A stretch of 64,000 nucleotides of DNA from Actinomyces capricornis. GTDB lineage: Bacteria > Actinomycetota > Actinomycetes > Actinomycetales > Actinomycetaceae. How positions within the stretch are numbered: position 1 is the stretch's first letter; each line of letters opens with the position of its first letter. The position numbers and the translations under genes are program-made. The notes below the pieces were generated by a model. The model was not told the origin of the DNA, searched no databases, and was given only the letters and a program-made list of their open reading frames with translations. This document shows, piece by piece, positions 9,956 through 18,040 of this stretch. The stretch is taken from positions 62,001 through 126,000 of the forward strand of contig NZ_AP025017.1 of the NCBI RefSeq assembly GCF_019974135.1, written 5' to 3'.

Positions 9956-10354
9956 TGACACTGAAGATAGTTCCGACACTGTTCCGAACCCGAAACTGGA
10001 GGCGATCAGGAACATCAAGGAGACGGCGACAGCGTCACAGAACCATCTCGCAGGCCTATCGTCCTCCGCGGGCACCACCGCCGACCAGATCGATGAGGGC
10101 TTGACTGAGGCTGTGTGGACCTCTCCGGTGGCGGATGACTACCGCACTAAAATCAGCGAGAAAGTCGGAGCCTCGGATGCAGCGATACAGAGCATCATAT
10201 CCGACCTCACCAGCGCTGAAGACGACATTGTCGAAAGCCGAATGGAGAAGGTTCCCCGAGATTCAGCGGAAGCCAGGTGGCCGAAGCCCTAAATTGTTAT
10301 CAGGCCTTATCTCCGCGACTCCAGTTTCACTTTTAACTCCGAAGGAAGTAGCTC

Positions 10355-12376
10355 ATGGCATTCATTCAGATCGACATTAATGGCATGATGACCGTCATCA
10401 ACAATCTTACGGAGAGAGCCACCGCGATTAATGCCCAGAGAAAAAATATCAGGGATTCCAGCACTGAGAACCATGATCCGGTTCCCTCTGTTGTGGATGC
10501 CACCATAGCCTATCCGGCATTTCTGACGCCCGGCCCTGGTTCCGGGACGCTGAGCGGGTGCGCCAACGAACTTCTCAACATCGCGGATCAGTTGCGCACT
10601 CGGAGACAGGAGGCGATCGATCTAAATTCGAGCGGAATCACTACCAGCGATAGCAGTGGCATCGTATCATACTATCTTCCGGATCCCCCTGAGGGAACCG
10701 TCGACACCGAGGCGTATTGGAACGACATGGACACTGTCACCAACGTCAAGTCCTACAACTCCGAATCCGTGAAGAACGCCCAGGCAGAGTCTGCCGAACT
10801 TCAGGAAGCACTTGATTCAGGGGACGGAAAATCATCCAAAGGGCGTGACATCAATGAGATTATGGCAGAGATAGCCAAACATCAAGACATTCCCACCTAT
10901 GGCGCTGCTTTTGTTACTACATGGACCCCAGAAGCCTACCTTGATCTCTCCGAACGCATTTCAAACAAACAAAGGGAACTGGGAAACGAATCGAAGCGCC
11001 CATATAACGGAGGAATCCTAGGCGGCTTAGAACAGGAAAATAATTCGAACCCAAATGCGACGTCGATGCTGGGCCATCTACTCGCATCTTACAGTCAGAG
11101 CCAGAATGGGGCTGAAGCCCTCGACAAGTCAAACGCTTTTACAGAGGCAGCAATCGCCTCCGGCCATCAGCGATTGGGGGAATTAAACCGCCTTCTTAGC
11201 ACACCAGATGCATACTACGATGATAACTTCATTCTTCGTCTCGCAGAACGACTTGAGGAGGAACCCATCATTACTGATGACGACCCACTCGCTGGCGTCA
11301 TGAGCGCGATGGGAAATAGACCTGAAGCAGCCGTAAACTATTTCATGCCAGATTGGGAGCCGCCCGGCATCCATACCGACCCCAGTCCCGCGGCTGTTGC
11401 ACGATGGGAGTTGCTCAACAACAGGGAATGGGGGGCGTCCGGAATAGATGGCCTTAGCAGAGCTTTGGCAGGTGCTTCATCTTTGCGCCCGCCTAGCGAC
11501 AGCACCATCGATGACCGAGCAACATGGGTTACAGCAAAGGGCCTGACCTTACTCGCCGAAAATACCGATAGCATCCAGTGGAACAGCACGGAGCACAACA
11601 TTGGAATCCTGTTAGGAAATTGTGGCCCGGAAGTAACTGGTATCGCAACAAGAAGTCAAATTATCCCAGGAGACGAAGAGCCTTATAAAACGGCGCCTAT
11701 CACCATTAATGGAGGAGAGAGCAGCACCATAGAAAATTCTGTAGCAAGGCTACTCCATGAAGTATCGGATTCTTCTGATGCGAATTACGAAATCGCAAAA
11801 GGGACGACGGCTTATGCAGCCGCGCGCTCCTCAGCGCGTAACGGGCTGGGAGCTGCAACCATTGATGAAATCAAAGCCACGTATGACGATCAAGCAGAAG
11901 TTATCAATCTTCTCACTTCACTCAACAACTCAGAGAATTCTAGCAGCATCTACGACGGGGCAATGGCGGCAACGTCGATCCTAGGAGCAGTCCCCTCCCC
12001 ACATATTTCCTTTCCTGCTACAGTAGTAAATACGGGTTTATCCACAGTACGGAGTTCAGCACCTGATGCGACAGGTCACCACGACAACTCTGCGCTTCTG
12101 GGTGCGGCATACACTAACGCTTTGAATTCTGGGCTGGTGAACAACATCCCCGACCCAGAAGAGAATCCTTGGTGTTCAGTAAATGAAAACGGTGGGTACG
12201 AAATCACCCTGGAGACGGAAGAACAGATCAAGAGCTTCTATAGCTGGATTAAAGACAATGACGGGAGTGACGCCGAACTAATAAGCACACTCAATGAGAT
12301 AGGGACCGAACAGGAGACTAAGCCCTGGACTGATGAAAAAGAGTTCAAGAGGGCTTATGGCGGAGAAGAATGGTAG
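10355..12376 (+). CDS. Large uncharacterised protein of the WXG100-linked tandem family (paralog A)
   Basis: I do not recognise a named family with certainty. The 673-residue soluble protein has no signal peptide or membrane span, and starts MAFIQIDINGMMTVINNL behind a clear AAGGAAG site. The first ~95 residues look like a helical hairpin, as in type VII secretion substrates. The rest is Asp/Glu/Asn/Ser-rich and ends AYGGEEW, which contains a Y-x-x-x-E. Paralog B (from about 15000) is homologous from residue ~310 onward, and paralog C (17114-17339) to the last ~50 residues. Base composition is much more AT-rich than in the core genes. It overlaps the next gene by 20 bp. A role as secreted effector or structural substrate is inference. 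Confidence 0.7.
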   Translation: MAFIQIDINGMMTVINNLTERATAINAQRKNIRDSSTENHDPVPSVVDATIAYPAFLTPGPGSGTLSGCANELLNIADQLRTRRQEAIDLNSSGITTSDSSGIVSYYLPDPPEGTVDTEAYWNDMDTVTNVKSYNSESVKNAQAESAELQEALDSGDGKSSKGRDINEIMAEIAKHQDIPTYGAAFVTTWTPEAYLDLSERISNKQRELGNESKRPYNGGILGGLEQENNSNPNATSMLGHLLASYSQSQNGAEALDKSNAFTEAAIASGHQRLGELNRLLSTPDAYYDDNFILRLAERLEEEPIITDDDPLAGVMSAMGNRPEAAVNYFMPDWEPPGIHTDPSPAAVARWELLNNREWGASGIDGLSRALAGASSLRPPSDSTIDDRATWVTAKGLTLLAENTDSIQWNSTEHNIGILLGNCGPEVTGIATRSQIIPGDEEPYKTAPITINGGESSTIENSVARLLHEVSDSSDANYEIAKGTTAYAAARSSARNGLGAATIDEIKATYDDQAEVINLLTSLNNSENSSSIYDGAMAATSILGAVPSPHISFPATVVNTGLSTVRSSAPDATGHHDNSALLGAAYTNALNSGLVNNIPDPEENPWCSVNENGGYEITLETEEQIKSFYSWIKDNDGSDAELISTLNEIGTEQETKPWTDEKEFKRAYGGEEW

Positions 12377-13061
12377 CGCTGCGAAACGGAACACTCTACA
12401 AAAAATCACAAGAAATCGCTCCCTGATGTTCTTGATTATCCTGACGCTCGCAACAACTACTGTCGGAACGTCACTCTGGTGGTACAGAAGTCATCGAACG
12501 ACAGGTGATGATGAAATCGTTCCGGAAACAGTGTGCGACGCTTTTTCGAAAACGAAAATCGAGGAAATTGCGGATGTTCGTGTCGTTTCTCACTACCTTG
12601 CTCACACCGGATCAACCGATTTTATCCCGGATTTATCCTGCACATTGGAATTCGAAGGTTTTGGTAGTGTACGAATTAGTTATGTTGACGACCCCTGGTT
12701 CTGGAGTATCGCTTCAACAAAGATCACCGAAGAGCGCGTGACTGCAGAGCCGGAGAATCACGGCTTCGAGGTTGATCGACTTGATCTAGGACTCGATGGG
12801 AATAGTTACTTTGTATTGAACCCTCGGCAGGATATCATCGAAGGCTACGCAGTGTGGTTCTCCACAAGCGAACGAACGCTGTCCATCAATTTCTATGAGC
12901 TTAGCAGGAATCAGACACTGACCGACGATAAAATAAAAGACATGACTATCTCACTGTTGCAATACACAGCTCAGGCCGTACAAGTTCGATATCCTCTGTC
13001 TAACTCTAAACCACAGGATTCCACACCGCTAGTGACATCGCCCGCAAAGGATGCGAACTAA
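12357..13061 (+). CDS. Membrane-anchored partner protein of paralog A
   Basis: This is a 234-residue protein with a basic N-terminus (MAEKNGSAAKRNTLQKITRN), one membrane span (about residues 24-42) and an extracytoplasmic domain. I choose the ATG at 12357, inside the end of the upstream gene, because AAGAGGG lies just before it and the overlap implies coupling. The ectodomain begins with a Cys pair context (VCDAF and LSCTLEF) and has the segment NSYFVLNPRQ..GYAVWFS. The protein at 17336 has a matching layout (SSAYVVLTPDS..AFAVWFS), so the two are paralogs. Function is unknown. Confidence 0.7.
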   Translation: MAEKNGSAAKRNTLQKITRNRSLMFLIILTLATTTVGTSLWWYRSHRTTGDDEIVPETVCDAFSKTKIEEIADVRVVSHYLAHTGSTDFIPDLSCTLEFEGFGSVRISYVDDPWFWSIASTKITEERVTAEPENHGFEVDRLDLGLDGNSYFVLNPRQDIIEGYAVWFSTSERTLSINFYELSRNQTLTDDKIKDMTISLLQYTAQAVQVRYPLSNSKPQDSTPLVTSPAKDAN

Positions 13062-13095
13062 AGAAGGTTATTCAGGGGTTGGTGTAGGTGCATAG

Positions 13096-13419
13096 GGCTA
13101 AAGTGGCTGCTTGGTGTCAAGGGGTGGAAGCAACGAGGAGGCGTTCGAAGGCTTAGCGTGAGGTGGGGTAGTCCGGGGTGGCGCGGGGGCGTTCACCCGT
13201 GCTCGTTCGGCGATGGCGGTCAGGTAGGGCTGGTGCTGGGGGGTGGGGGTTCCTTTGGGTAGGTACTCGCGGATCAGGCCACCTGTGTTCTCGTTGCTGC
13301 CTCGTTGCCATGGGCTGTGGGGATCGGCGAAGTAGACCGGCATGTCGGTGGCCCCGGTACAGGGCAGCGTGGCGGGCCATCTCGCTGCCCTGGTCCGATG
13401 TTAGGGTGCCCTTCATCAA
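13096..13419 (-). pseudogene. IS30-family transposase fragment, frameshifted
   Basis: The minus strand encodes [20 protein letters not shown], followed by [15 protein letters not shown], the highly conserved C-terminal core of IS30-family transposases. In another frame just upstream, [15 protein letters not shown] is the preceding conserved block, so a frameshift lies between about 13335 and 13350. The N-terminal two-thirds is missing. The fragment runs into the tail of a different IS at about 13110. Confidence 0.75.
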
Positions 13420-13422
13420 GTT

Positions 13423-13502
13423 GAAGCGCCCTGGGTTTCGTTCCGTGGTTAGACGGTCGCGGGCGCGGTCGTCTAACCACGGAACGAAACCCAGGGCGCT
13501 TC
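13423..13502. repeat. 33-bp perfect palindrome
   Basis: The arm at 13423-13455, starting GAAGCGCCCTGGGTTTCG, is repeated as an exact reverse complement at 13470-13502. The 14-base GC-rich spacer is itself partly self-complementary. The right arm lies in the IS transposase tail, while the left arm abuts the IS30 fragment. The inverted duplication probably arose by recombination between IS copies. Confidence 0.85.
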
Positions 13503-13597
13503 ACACCTTCAAAGAAACCATCACGGCCACCCTATCCCTATACACCTACACCAACCCCTGAATAACCTTCCTAAAACACCAGCAGTCTAACCGCCCG

Positions 13598-13841
13598 TCA
13601 ATTATTAGGATTACTATTGAGGGTCTGAGCCTCGGCCACTGGAACGTGATGAGTGCTTGTTGTGGTTGTAGTACCCAAATTTCCGGACGAACCGTCGGAG
13701 GCATCATAGGTTGCATGATAGGCAACCGAGACTCTCATCGGAGTGGTTCCGCCCAGATGCGCACTCGAACGGGTAAATACGATCGAGCAATCAGTGTGCT
13801 GCATTTCTGGGCTCCACGGTACCCCAAAACCCGCACACTGA
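13598..13841 (-). pseudogene. C-terminal fragment of an exported protein, truncated by IS copy 2
   Basis: The open minus-strand frame runs from the IS boundary to the TGA at 13598 with no supported start. It reads SPEMQHTDCSIVFTRSSAHL, then RVSVAYHATYDASDGSSGNL and a Thr-rich end, TTTTTSTHHVPVAEAQTLNS. The Thr-rich C-terminus with VAEAQ resembles the tails of actinobacterial exported proteins next to pilus or secretion loci. I recall that only as a general pattern. The region beyond the IS does not continue the frame, so most of the gene is lost. Confidence 0.4.
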
Positions 13842-14746
13842 GGGTGTTATTCATGTGGGGGTTTACCAGCCTATTCTGTAGAGCTCGAGTTTGGTGATCA
13901 GGGTGATGATGCTGGGGAGTTCTGCCAGGCGGTGGCGGTAGCCGGTGGATAGGATTTTCCATTTCTTCAATGTGGCGATGGTGTGCTCGATAGCGGCGCG
14001 TGTGGATGATACAGCCCTATTGAACTATTTTTCTCACTCCAGGCGATCTCTGCCTGGAATCTTCTTGATAGGGGTCAGCGCACCGTGTGCGGTGTAGGCG
14101 GTGTCGGCGATCCAATCGGCGCCGGTAAGGATTTCATCCCAGCCGCACAGGCCAAGGGCGGCGCTGTCGTGGCGTGAGCCGGGCACCGGGTCCGATACTG
14201 CCACGAGAGTGCCGTCGGTGGTGGCGGCGACCTGGACGCTCAGGCACTGGGCGTGGTGCTTGCCTGAGTAGTTGGCCTTCTCGACCTGCCTGCCGGCTGC
14301 GGGCCTGTTGCCAGTGGGGATCGGGGTGCCATCCACGAGCAGGAGGCTGCCCTGGGCCACGGCCTGGGCCAGGCAGATCCCAGTCATGGCCAGCACATGA
14401 GTCAGCAGGGGCACCATGCGCCTCCAGACCCTGGAGACAGTGGGCTGAGAAATACCGTACATCTCGGTGGCCAGGGCTTGGGAGATGTTATGACGCGCCA
14501 AAACTAAGGTCAGCTCCACCTGCTGCCTGAGCCCCGGGCGGTAGCCCAGCAGGCTCTGGCCCCGCGATTCGAGCATCTGACCGATACGCCGGACAAGCTC
14601 ATCGACATCCTCATCGCACAGCCCCGTGGTAGACTGATAACGCACCGGCCGTCTCCCCATGAGAATCGAGTGTGGTAACCCAATTCTCTCCCGAGACGGC
14701 CGATGCGCCCACTAACGACACGAACAAACCCCCATGAATAACACCC
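13842..14746 (-). mobile_element. IS5-family (IS1031-group-like) insertion sequence, copy 2
   Basis: This is the same 905-bp element as at 9051-9955 but in the opposite orientation, again flanked by TGA triplets (13839-13841 and 14747-14749). In the frame of the element the duplication reads TCA, so the triplet is target sequence and not part of the IS. I saw only a single base difference from copy 1 in the transposase segment I compared (GAA versus GAT near the first stop). Confidence 0.85.
13863..14660 (-). pseudogene. IS5-family DDE transposase with two in-frame stops (copy 2)
   Basis: The product is identical to copy 1 apart from one residue near the first stop (PGRDRLE versus PGRERLE). 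The same TGA and TAG interrupt the frame before the Glu of AAIEHTIATLKKW. Either the element moved after acquiring the stops, using a transposase in trans, or read-through supplies active enzyme. A TGG-to-TGA and a CAG-to-TAG change would explain both stops. Confidence 0.8.
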
Positions 14747-14763
14747 TGAGATCTGAAATCTTA

Positions 14764-14843
14764 GAAGGTTATTCACGAGCTCAAGCAAGTTGCCCCCCAA
14801 CCTGGGCAAAGGCAAGCAGGCTCTGTTTCGGTGAATAACCCTC
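14764..14843. mobile_element. 80-bp MITE-like element
   Basis: Inverted ends GAAGGTTATTCAC (14764-14776) and GTGAATAACCCTC (14831-14843) match the termini of the intact IS at 16251-17113 for their first 12 bases. TTA triplets flank both sides (14761-14763, 14844-14846), as for a TNA duplication. The 54-bp interior has no coding capacity and holds a small TTGCCC/GGGCAA stem. It could be mobilised in trans by that transposase. Confidence 0.6.
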
Positions 14844-14936
14844 TTAGATTGATATTGAAAGGATAACCTCATACCTATTTTATTCTCGCAATAGTTGGCT
14901 ACACTCTGCAAGGCTGTCATGAAAGGCGGTTCTGTA

Positions 14937-16100
14937 ATGAACGTTCGTTCAGGTGATAGGCGTAAGCACCTTGTGCTTATAGTGCTATTGTTATGCGTTG
15001 CTCTCGCCTGCGGCGGGGCATGATGGGTCTGGGGGCGCCATGACGATCCTTTAACAGCAGAACTCGTCAGGATCAGTCAAGACCCCTCGGAATCAATGGA
15101 GTATCTTGCTCCAGATGGGCAGATCGACTCCCAGGGCCATTGGCAGGCAGGGCCGGCCTCCCAATCACGATGGGAACAGCTACGCACCCATCAGTGGAGA
15201 GCATCCAGTTACGAGGCACTCTCCACAGCCGTCAAAGCGGCCGCATCTCTGCGTGACAATAACCTAGAAAGGTCCACCCAAGCACGTGCTGCGTGGGCAA
15301 CCGGCAGAGGAATTATTCTTCTCGCCTCAAGGGTCACAGAGTACTCACCCACCGCCAAGAGAGACATCGCCGTCATCCTGACTCACTCGATCAACGAAAT
15401 TAGAAATACTGCAGGTTTTGGATCGATCAATGATTCCCGAGGCAATCTAACTGACTTGCAAATAACGCCCTATGATAAGTTTAAGCCCGCGCCTATCACA
15501 GAGAACGTCGCGACTGAGATCACAGAGTTCACCAGAGTTGCAGGAAGCGACGATCGCGCACTGAAGATCATGATCGATGCGGTCATGGACCACTCTAGAA
15601 TAAACACGAATGCCGTACTAGACAGCTCGCCCGGCAAGGTCGTCGGCAGCAGCGCGGAGCTTGGAAAGTTGCTGCATGTCTCTCTTTCACGCGACGGACA
15701 GCTCATTGGTTTTATATACCAGTCGGCATTGAGTGCCCGCACTGACTACAGTTTCCGCGGGCTCCAGACCGCATCCCCCACATCCGACCCTGATTTCAAC
15801 AAGATCGATGATAGCCGTGAAGAGACAAAAAGGACCCTACTTCAGTCCGCAATCTCACAGATCGCCGCATATGATGCATTGCCCGACGACTCCTTTACTG
15901 ACTACCAAGGGCGGGACTACAGCACCATCTACGACTGGATAACCCCCGAGCACACGATCGACACCGAACAACTTCAGAGTGACCCCCAAGGAGCGCAGGA
16001 GTGGGAAGAATGGATCCAAGGCCTCTACTTCCCTTACGATAAACTAATCACACCTTTCGACATCGGCTTCGACGAAGGTGCTGGGGTGGCTTACCGATAA
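14937..16100 (+). pseudogene. Paralog B of the large protein: lipoprotein leader, stop, then C-terminal half
   Basis: The ATG at 14937 encodes a lipoprotein signal peptide (HLVLIVLLLCVALAC, lipobox ALAC) that ends at a TGA (15021-15023) after 28 codons. The same frame then continues for 359 codons with homology to residue ~310 onward of paralog A: DDPLTAELVRISQDPSESME here against DDPLAGVMSAMGNRPEAAVN there. Shared later blocks include RWEQLRTHQWRAS and RAAWATGRGIILLA. The N-terminal half of the ancestor is gone. An internal ATG at 15096 could give a 334-residue product, but no good ribosome site precedes it. Confidence 0.6.
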
Positions 16101-16250
16101 ACTGATAACCGGAGGACTACTCACGGGACGCATCTGAGGATAACACTGAACTTATTTATCCCACCTGGCGGGTTGGTTCAAAGTGAGGACGACCAGCACG
16201 GCAGAGATGGTGGTGGTGATGATACTGAGGACTTCTGGTAGGCAGTAGCG
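16101..16250 (-). pseudogene. 3-prime remnant of an IS5-type transposase
   Basis: Reading the minus strand from 16250 gives RYCLPEVLSIITTTISAVLV, then VLTLNQPARWDK and a stop. This resembles the last helix of IS5-type transposases (compare YRHRLAELPSIITLITKLEL in the 9-kb IS). No upstream part remains. It abuts the next IS directly, which would explain why that IS has no visible left target duplication. Confidence 0.45.
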
Positions 16251-17113
16251 GAAGGTTATTCAGGGGGTGGTGTAGGTGTATAGGGCTAGTGTGGCTGTGA
16301 TGGTTTCTAGCGGGCGCCTGTAGTCATGGGCCAGAATCTTCCATGATTTGATGTGGGCGATGGTTCTCTCGACGACGTAGCGGGTTTTGTTCAGGGATGT
16401 GTTGGACTGCTTCTGGGCCTTGGTGAGCTTGCCGTTGGGTGGTTTCTTGTAGGGGACGGTGATTCCTGTACCGACGTAGCCCTTATCACCGATGCAGCAG
16501 GCGAGGTCGAGCCCCTCCAGAACGCCCGAGGCTGTGATGGCCTTGGCGTCATGGGTGGCTCCCGGCAGGGGGTCGGAGGCCCACCGCAGGCGCCCGGTGG
16601 GGCCGACCAGCACCTGCAGGTTCAGGCCGGTGCGCTTGTGCTTGCCCGAGAACAGTGCGGGCTGATCCTTCCAGCTCCAGCAGGGCAGAAGGGTCCCATC
16701 GATGATGTACACCCCGGTGCGGGGGACCTCCTCGGCGGTGGCCAGCAGGGGGCCCAGGGTCCTGGCGATGATCCGGGTGATCACCGCGATCGCACGCGAG
16801 ATCGTGGGCTGGGAGACCCCCATGATCTCGGCGATCGCCTCCTGAGAGGCATTGGTGCGCAGATACATCAGCGTCACCCGCACGCTCTGGAGGGGCTCCA
16901 GGATCCTTGGCACCCCAGTGATCCCCTCATCCCTTACTACTAATTCCACCAGACGGTTCAACTGCGCCCTGTCCAGGCCTGTGATACCCTTGCTCATGAC
17001 GGCTCGTTCCTGAGAGGTTTTCATTATGCAATCTGATTCTCTCAGACCAACGAGCCGTCACCCATCTAACACGCCGAACACCTACCCCCAGTAAACACCC
17101 CTGAATAACCTTC
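16251..17113 (-). mobile_element. Second IS5-family element (863 bp), apparently intact
   Basis: Terminal inverted repeats GAAGGTTATTCAGGGG occur at 16251-16266 and, complemented, at 17098-17113. The element carries one intact transposase. TAA follows the right end but GCG precedes the left end, so no target duplication is seen. Related ends occur in the 13-kb mosaic and the 14.8-kb MITE. The element separates paralog B debris from paralog C debris. Confidence 0.8.
16260..17024 (-). CDS. IS5-family DDE transposase
   Basis: The 254-residue transposase has an N-terminal HTH (QEAIAEIMGVSQPTISRAI) and a DDE_Tnp_4-like catalytic domain. Candidate catalytic residues are Asp in YIIDGTLLPCW, Asp in GATHDAKAI and Glu in VVERTIAHIKSW. 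It ends LALYTYTTP inside the left terminal repeat. No stop or frameshift is seen, so it may be active and able to act on the MITE and the mosaic ends. The start may be the first ATG or the MSKGITGLD ATG nine codons later. Confidence 0.85.
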   Translation of the reverse strand: MKTSQERAVMSKGITGLDRAQLNRLVELVVRDEGITGVPRILEPLQSVRVTLMYLRTNASQEAIAEIMGVSQPTISRAIAVITRIIARTLGPLLATAEEVPRTGVYIIDGTLLPCWSWKDQPALFSGKHKRTGLNLQVLVGPTGRLRWASDPLPGATHDAKAITASGVLEGLDLACCIGDKGYVGTGITVPYKKPPNGKLTKAQKQSNTSLNKTRYVVERTIAHIKSWKILAHDYRRPLETITATLALYTYTTP

Positions 17114-17339
17114 TAAGCAGATTAATTTGGACAGCAAGGAGGCAGTGAAAGGATTTGAAACCTGGGTCAAGAACGGCGCAGGAGATTCGTCCCATCTAAG
17201 CGCCGATCTTAATAATTTCGGCACTAACGTTGACGATTACTGGTACGAAAGGACCGCACCCAACCATAATCTGGCAAGAACGCTGAATCATTCAAGAAGC
17301 AGTACGGAATCAAGTAAGGAAACTTGTCAGGCAATATGA
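17114..17339 (+). pseudogene. Paralog C of the large protein: C-terminal remnant
   Basis: The frame ends at the TGA of 17337-17339 and has no supported start. It includes DSKEAVKGFETWVKNGAGDS, which aligns with ETEEQIKSFYSWIKDNDGSD near the C-terminus of paralog A, followed by a LNNFGT / LNEIGT match. Paralog B already has its own C-terminus, so this is a third family member, truncated by the IS at 16251-17113. Its stop overlaps the next start as ATGA. Confidence 0.55.
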
Positions 17340-17980
17340 TCCGTCATGCACCACCATCTTCAGTCCTGCCCGCACCGTTTTCTAAGCGCGCCTTGATCGT
17401 CATCGTCACAATAGTTTCATTGACGATAATAGGAGGGCTGGGGTTCTGGTGGAATTTTCGATACAACACTCGGCCCACATTTTCCGATCCATACATATGC
17501 AGATTCCTCGACACAAGTGAGGTTAGCAACGCAGTGCATCACAAAGTGGTTAGCGCACATGTTGTTCATGAGCCTCCCAACATAGAGTGCAATATTTACC
17601 TGGAGGAGATGCCTTGGCTTCTCCTTCGAGGATCTCCTAATCCAGATAGTGTAGTAGCTGGCGGTTATGGCGGTATTTCCCACGCTAGGGTGTCTTCTAT
17701 GCGTTCCGAGCAGAGTTCTGACACCGTATACGAGGTAGACACAGGCGTTCCAAATAGCAGTGCATACGTCGTGCTTACACCAGATAGCCCTCATTCAGCC
17801 TTCGCGGTTTGGTTCTCACCAGGAACCAACCAAACCGTAGGCATCGTCCAGGCGTATGACCGAGACTATATCGGTCAAGACTACAGCAGTGAGTTGAAGG
17901 ATCTCATTGTGCATGTCGCTAAGGCCTTCGACCATGCCTACAGGACAGGAGAGACACCCCAACCTCAACCAACCCAATAG
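17336..17980 (+). CDS. Membrane-anchored partner protein of paralog C
   Basis: A 214-residue protein with a basic N-terminus, one membrane span (about residues 20-42, ALIVIVTIVSLTIIGGLGFW) and an ectodomain, ending in a PQPQPTQ tail. I start it at the ATG overlapping the upstream stop (ATGA). A TTG 12 bases earlier is less likely. It matches the 12357 protein in layout: YICRFL/VCDAF, IECNIYL/LSCTLEF and AYVVLTPDS..AFAVWFS/YFVLNPRQ..GYAVWFS. The partner gene upstream is destroyed, so it may no longer be made efficiently. Function unknown. Confidence 0.65.
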   Translation: MIRHAPPSSVLPAPFSKRALIVIVTIVSLTIIGGLGFWWNFRYNTRPTFSDPYICRFLDTSEVSNAVHHKVVSAHVVHEPPNIECNIYLEEMPWLLLRGSPNPDSVVAGGYGGISHARVSSMRSEQSSDTVYEVDTGVPNSSAYVVLTPDSPHSAFAVWFSPGTNQTVGIVQAYDRDYIGQDYSSELKDLIVHVAKAFDHAYRTGETPQPQPTQ

Positions 17981-18040
17981 AGGAGAGCATCCCCGCTTGT
18001 CGTCCCATTGAGCACCTCCCAACGGCCAGAGAATCAACCC

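Larger units (their letters stand above)
9040..10292 (+). pseudogene. WXG100-like small protein, interrupted by an IS element
   Basis: Removing the IS (9051-9955) and one copy of its TGA target duplication joins the ATG at 9040 to the frame ending at the TAA of 10290-10292. This gives one continuous 114-codon gene starting MCPDTEDSSDTVPNPKLEAI. The product is predicted all-helical, with W-T-S-P-V-A-D-D-Y in mid-protein. That resembles the W-x-G turn and following A..Y of WXG100/ESAT-6-like type VII secretion proteins, with S replacing G. A GAGG site precedes the start. The gene lies just upstream of the large protein at 10355 and was probably its small partner. Confidence 0.65.
13062..13571. 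repeat. IS mosaic: two inverted IS tails around an IS30 fragment
   Basis: Both ends carry the same terminal sequence GAAGGTTATTCAGGGGTTGG. Both read as the 3-prime end of the transposase gene of the 16.2-kb IS, ending LYTYTNP or LCTYTNP, so two tails point outward. TAA triplets flank the block (13059-13061 and 13572-13574), consistent with a TNA target duplication. Between the tails lie an IS30 transposase fragment and a 33-bp palindrome. The block looks like debris of several insertions and recombination. Confidence 0.6.

Noticed and set aside
9051..14746. True composite transposon
   Set aside because: Each IS copy has its own target duplication, which indicates two independent insertions.
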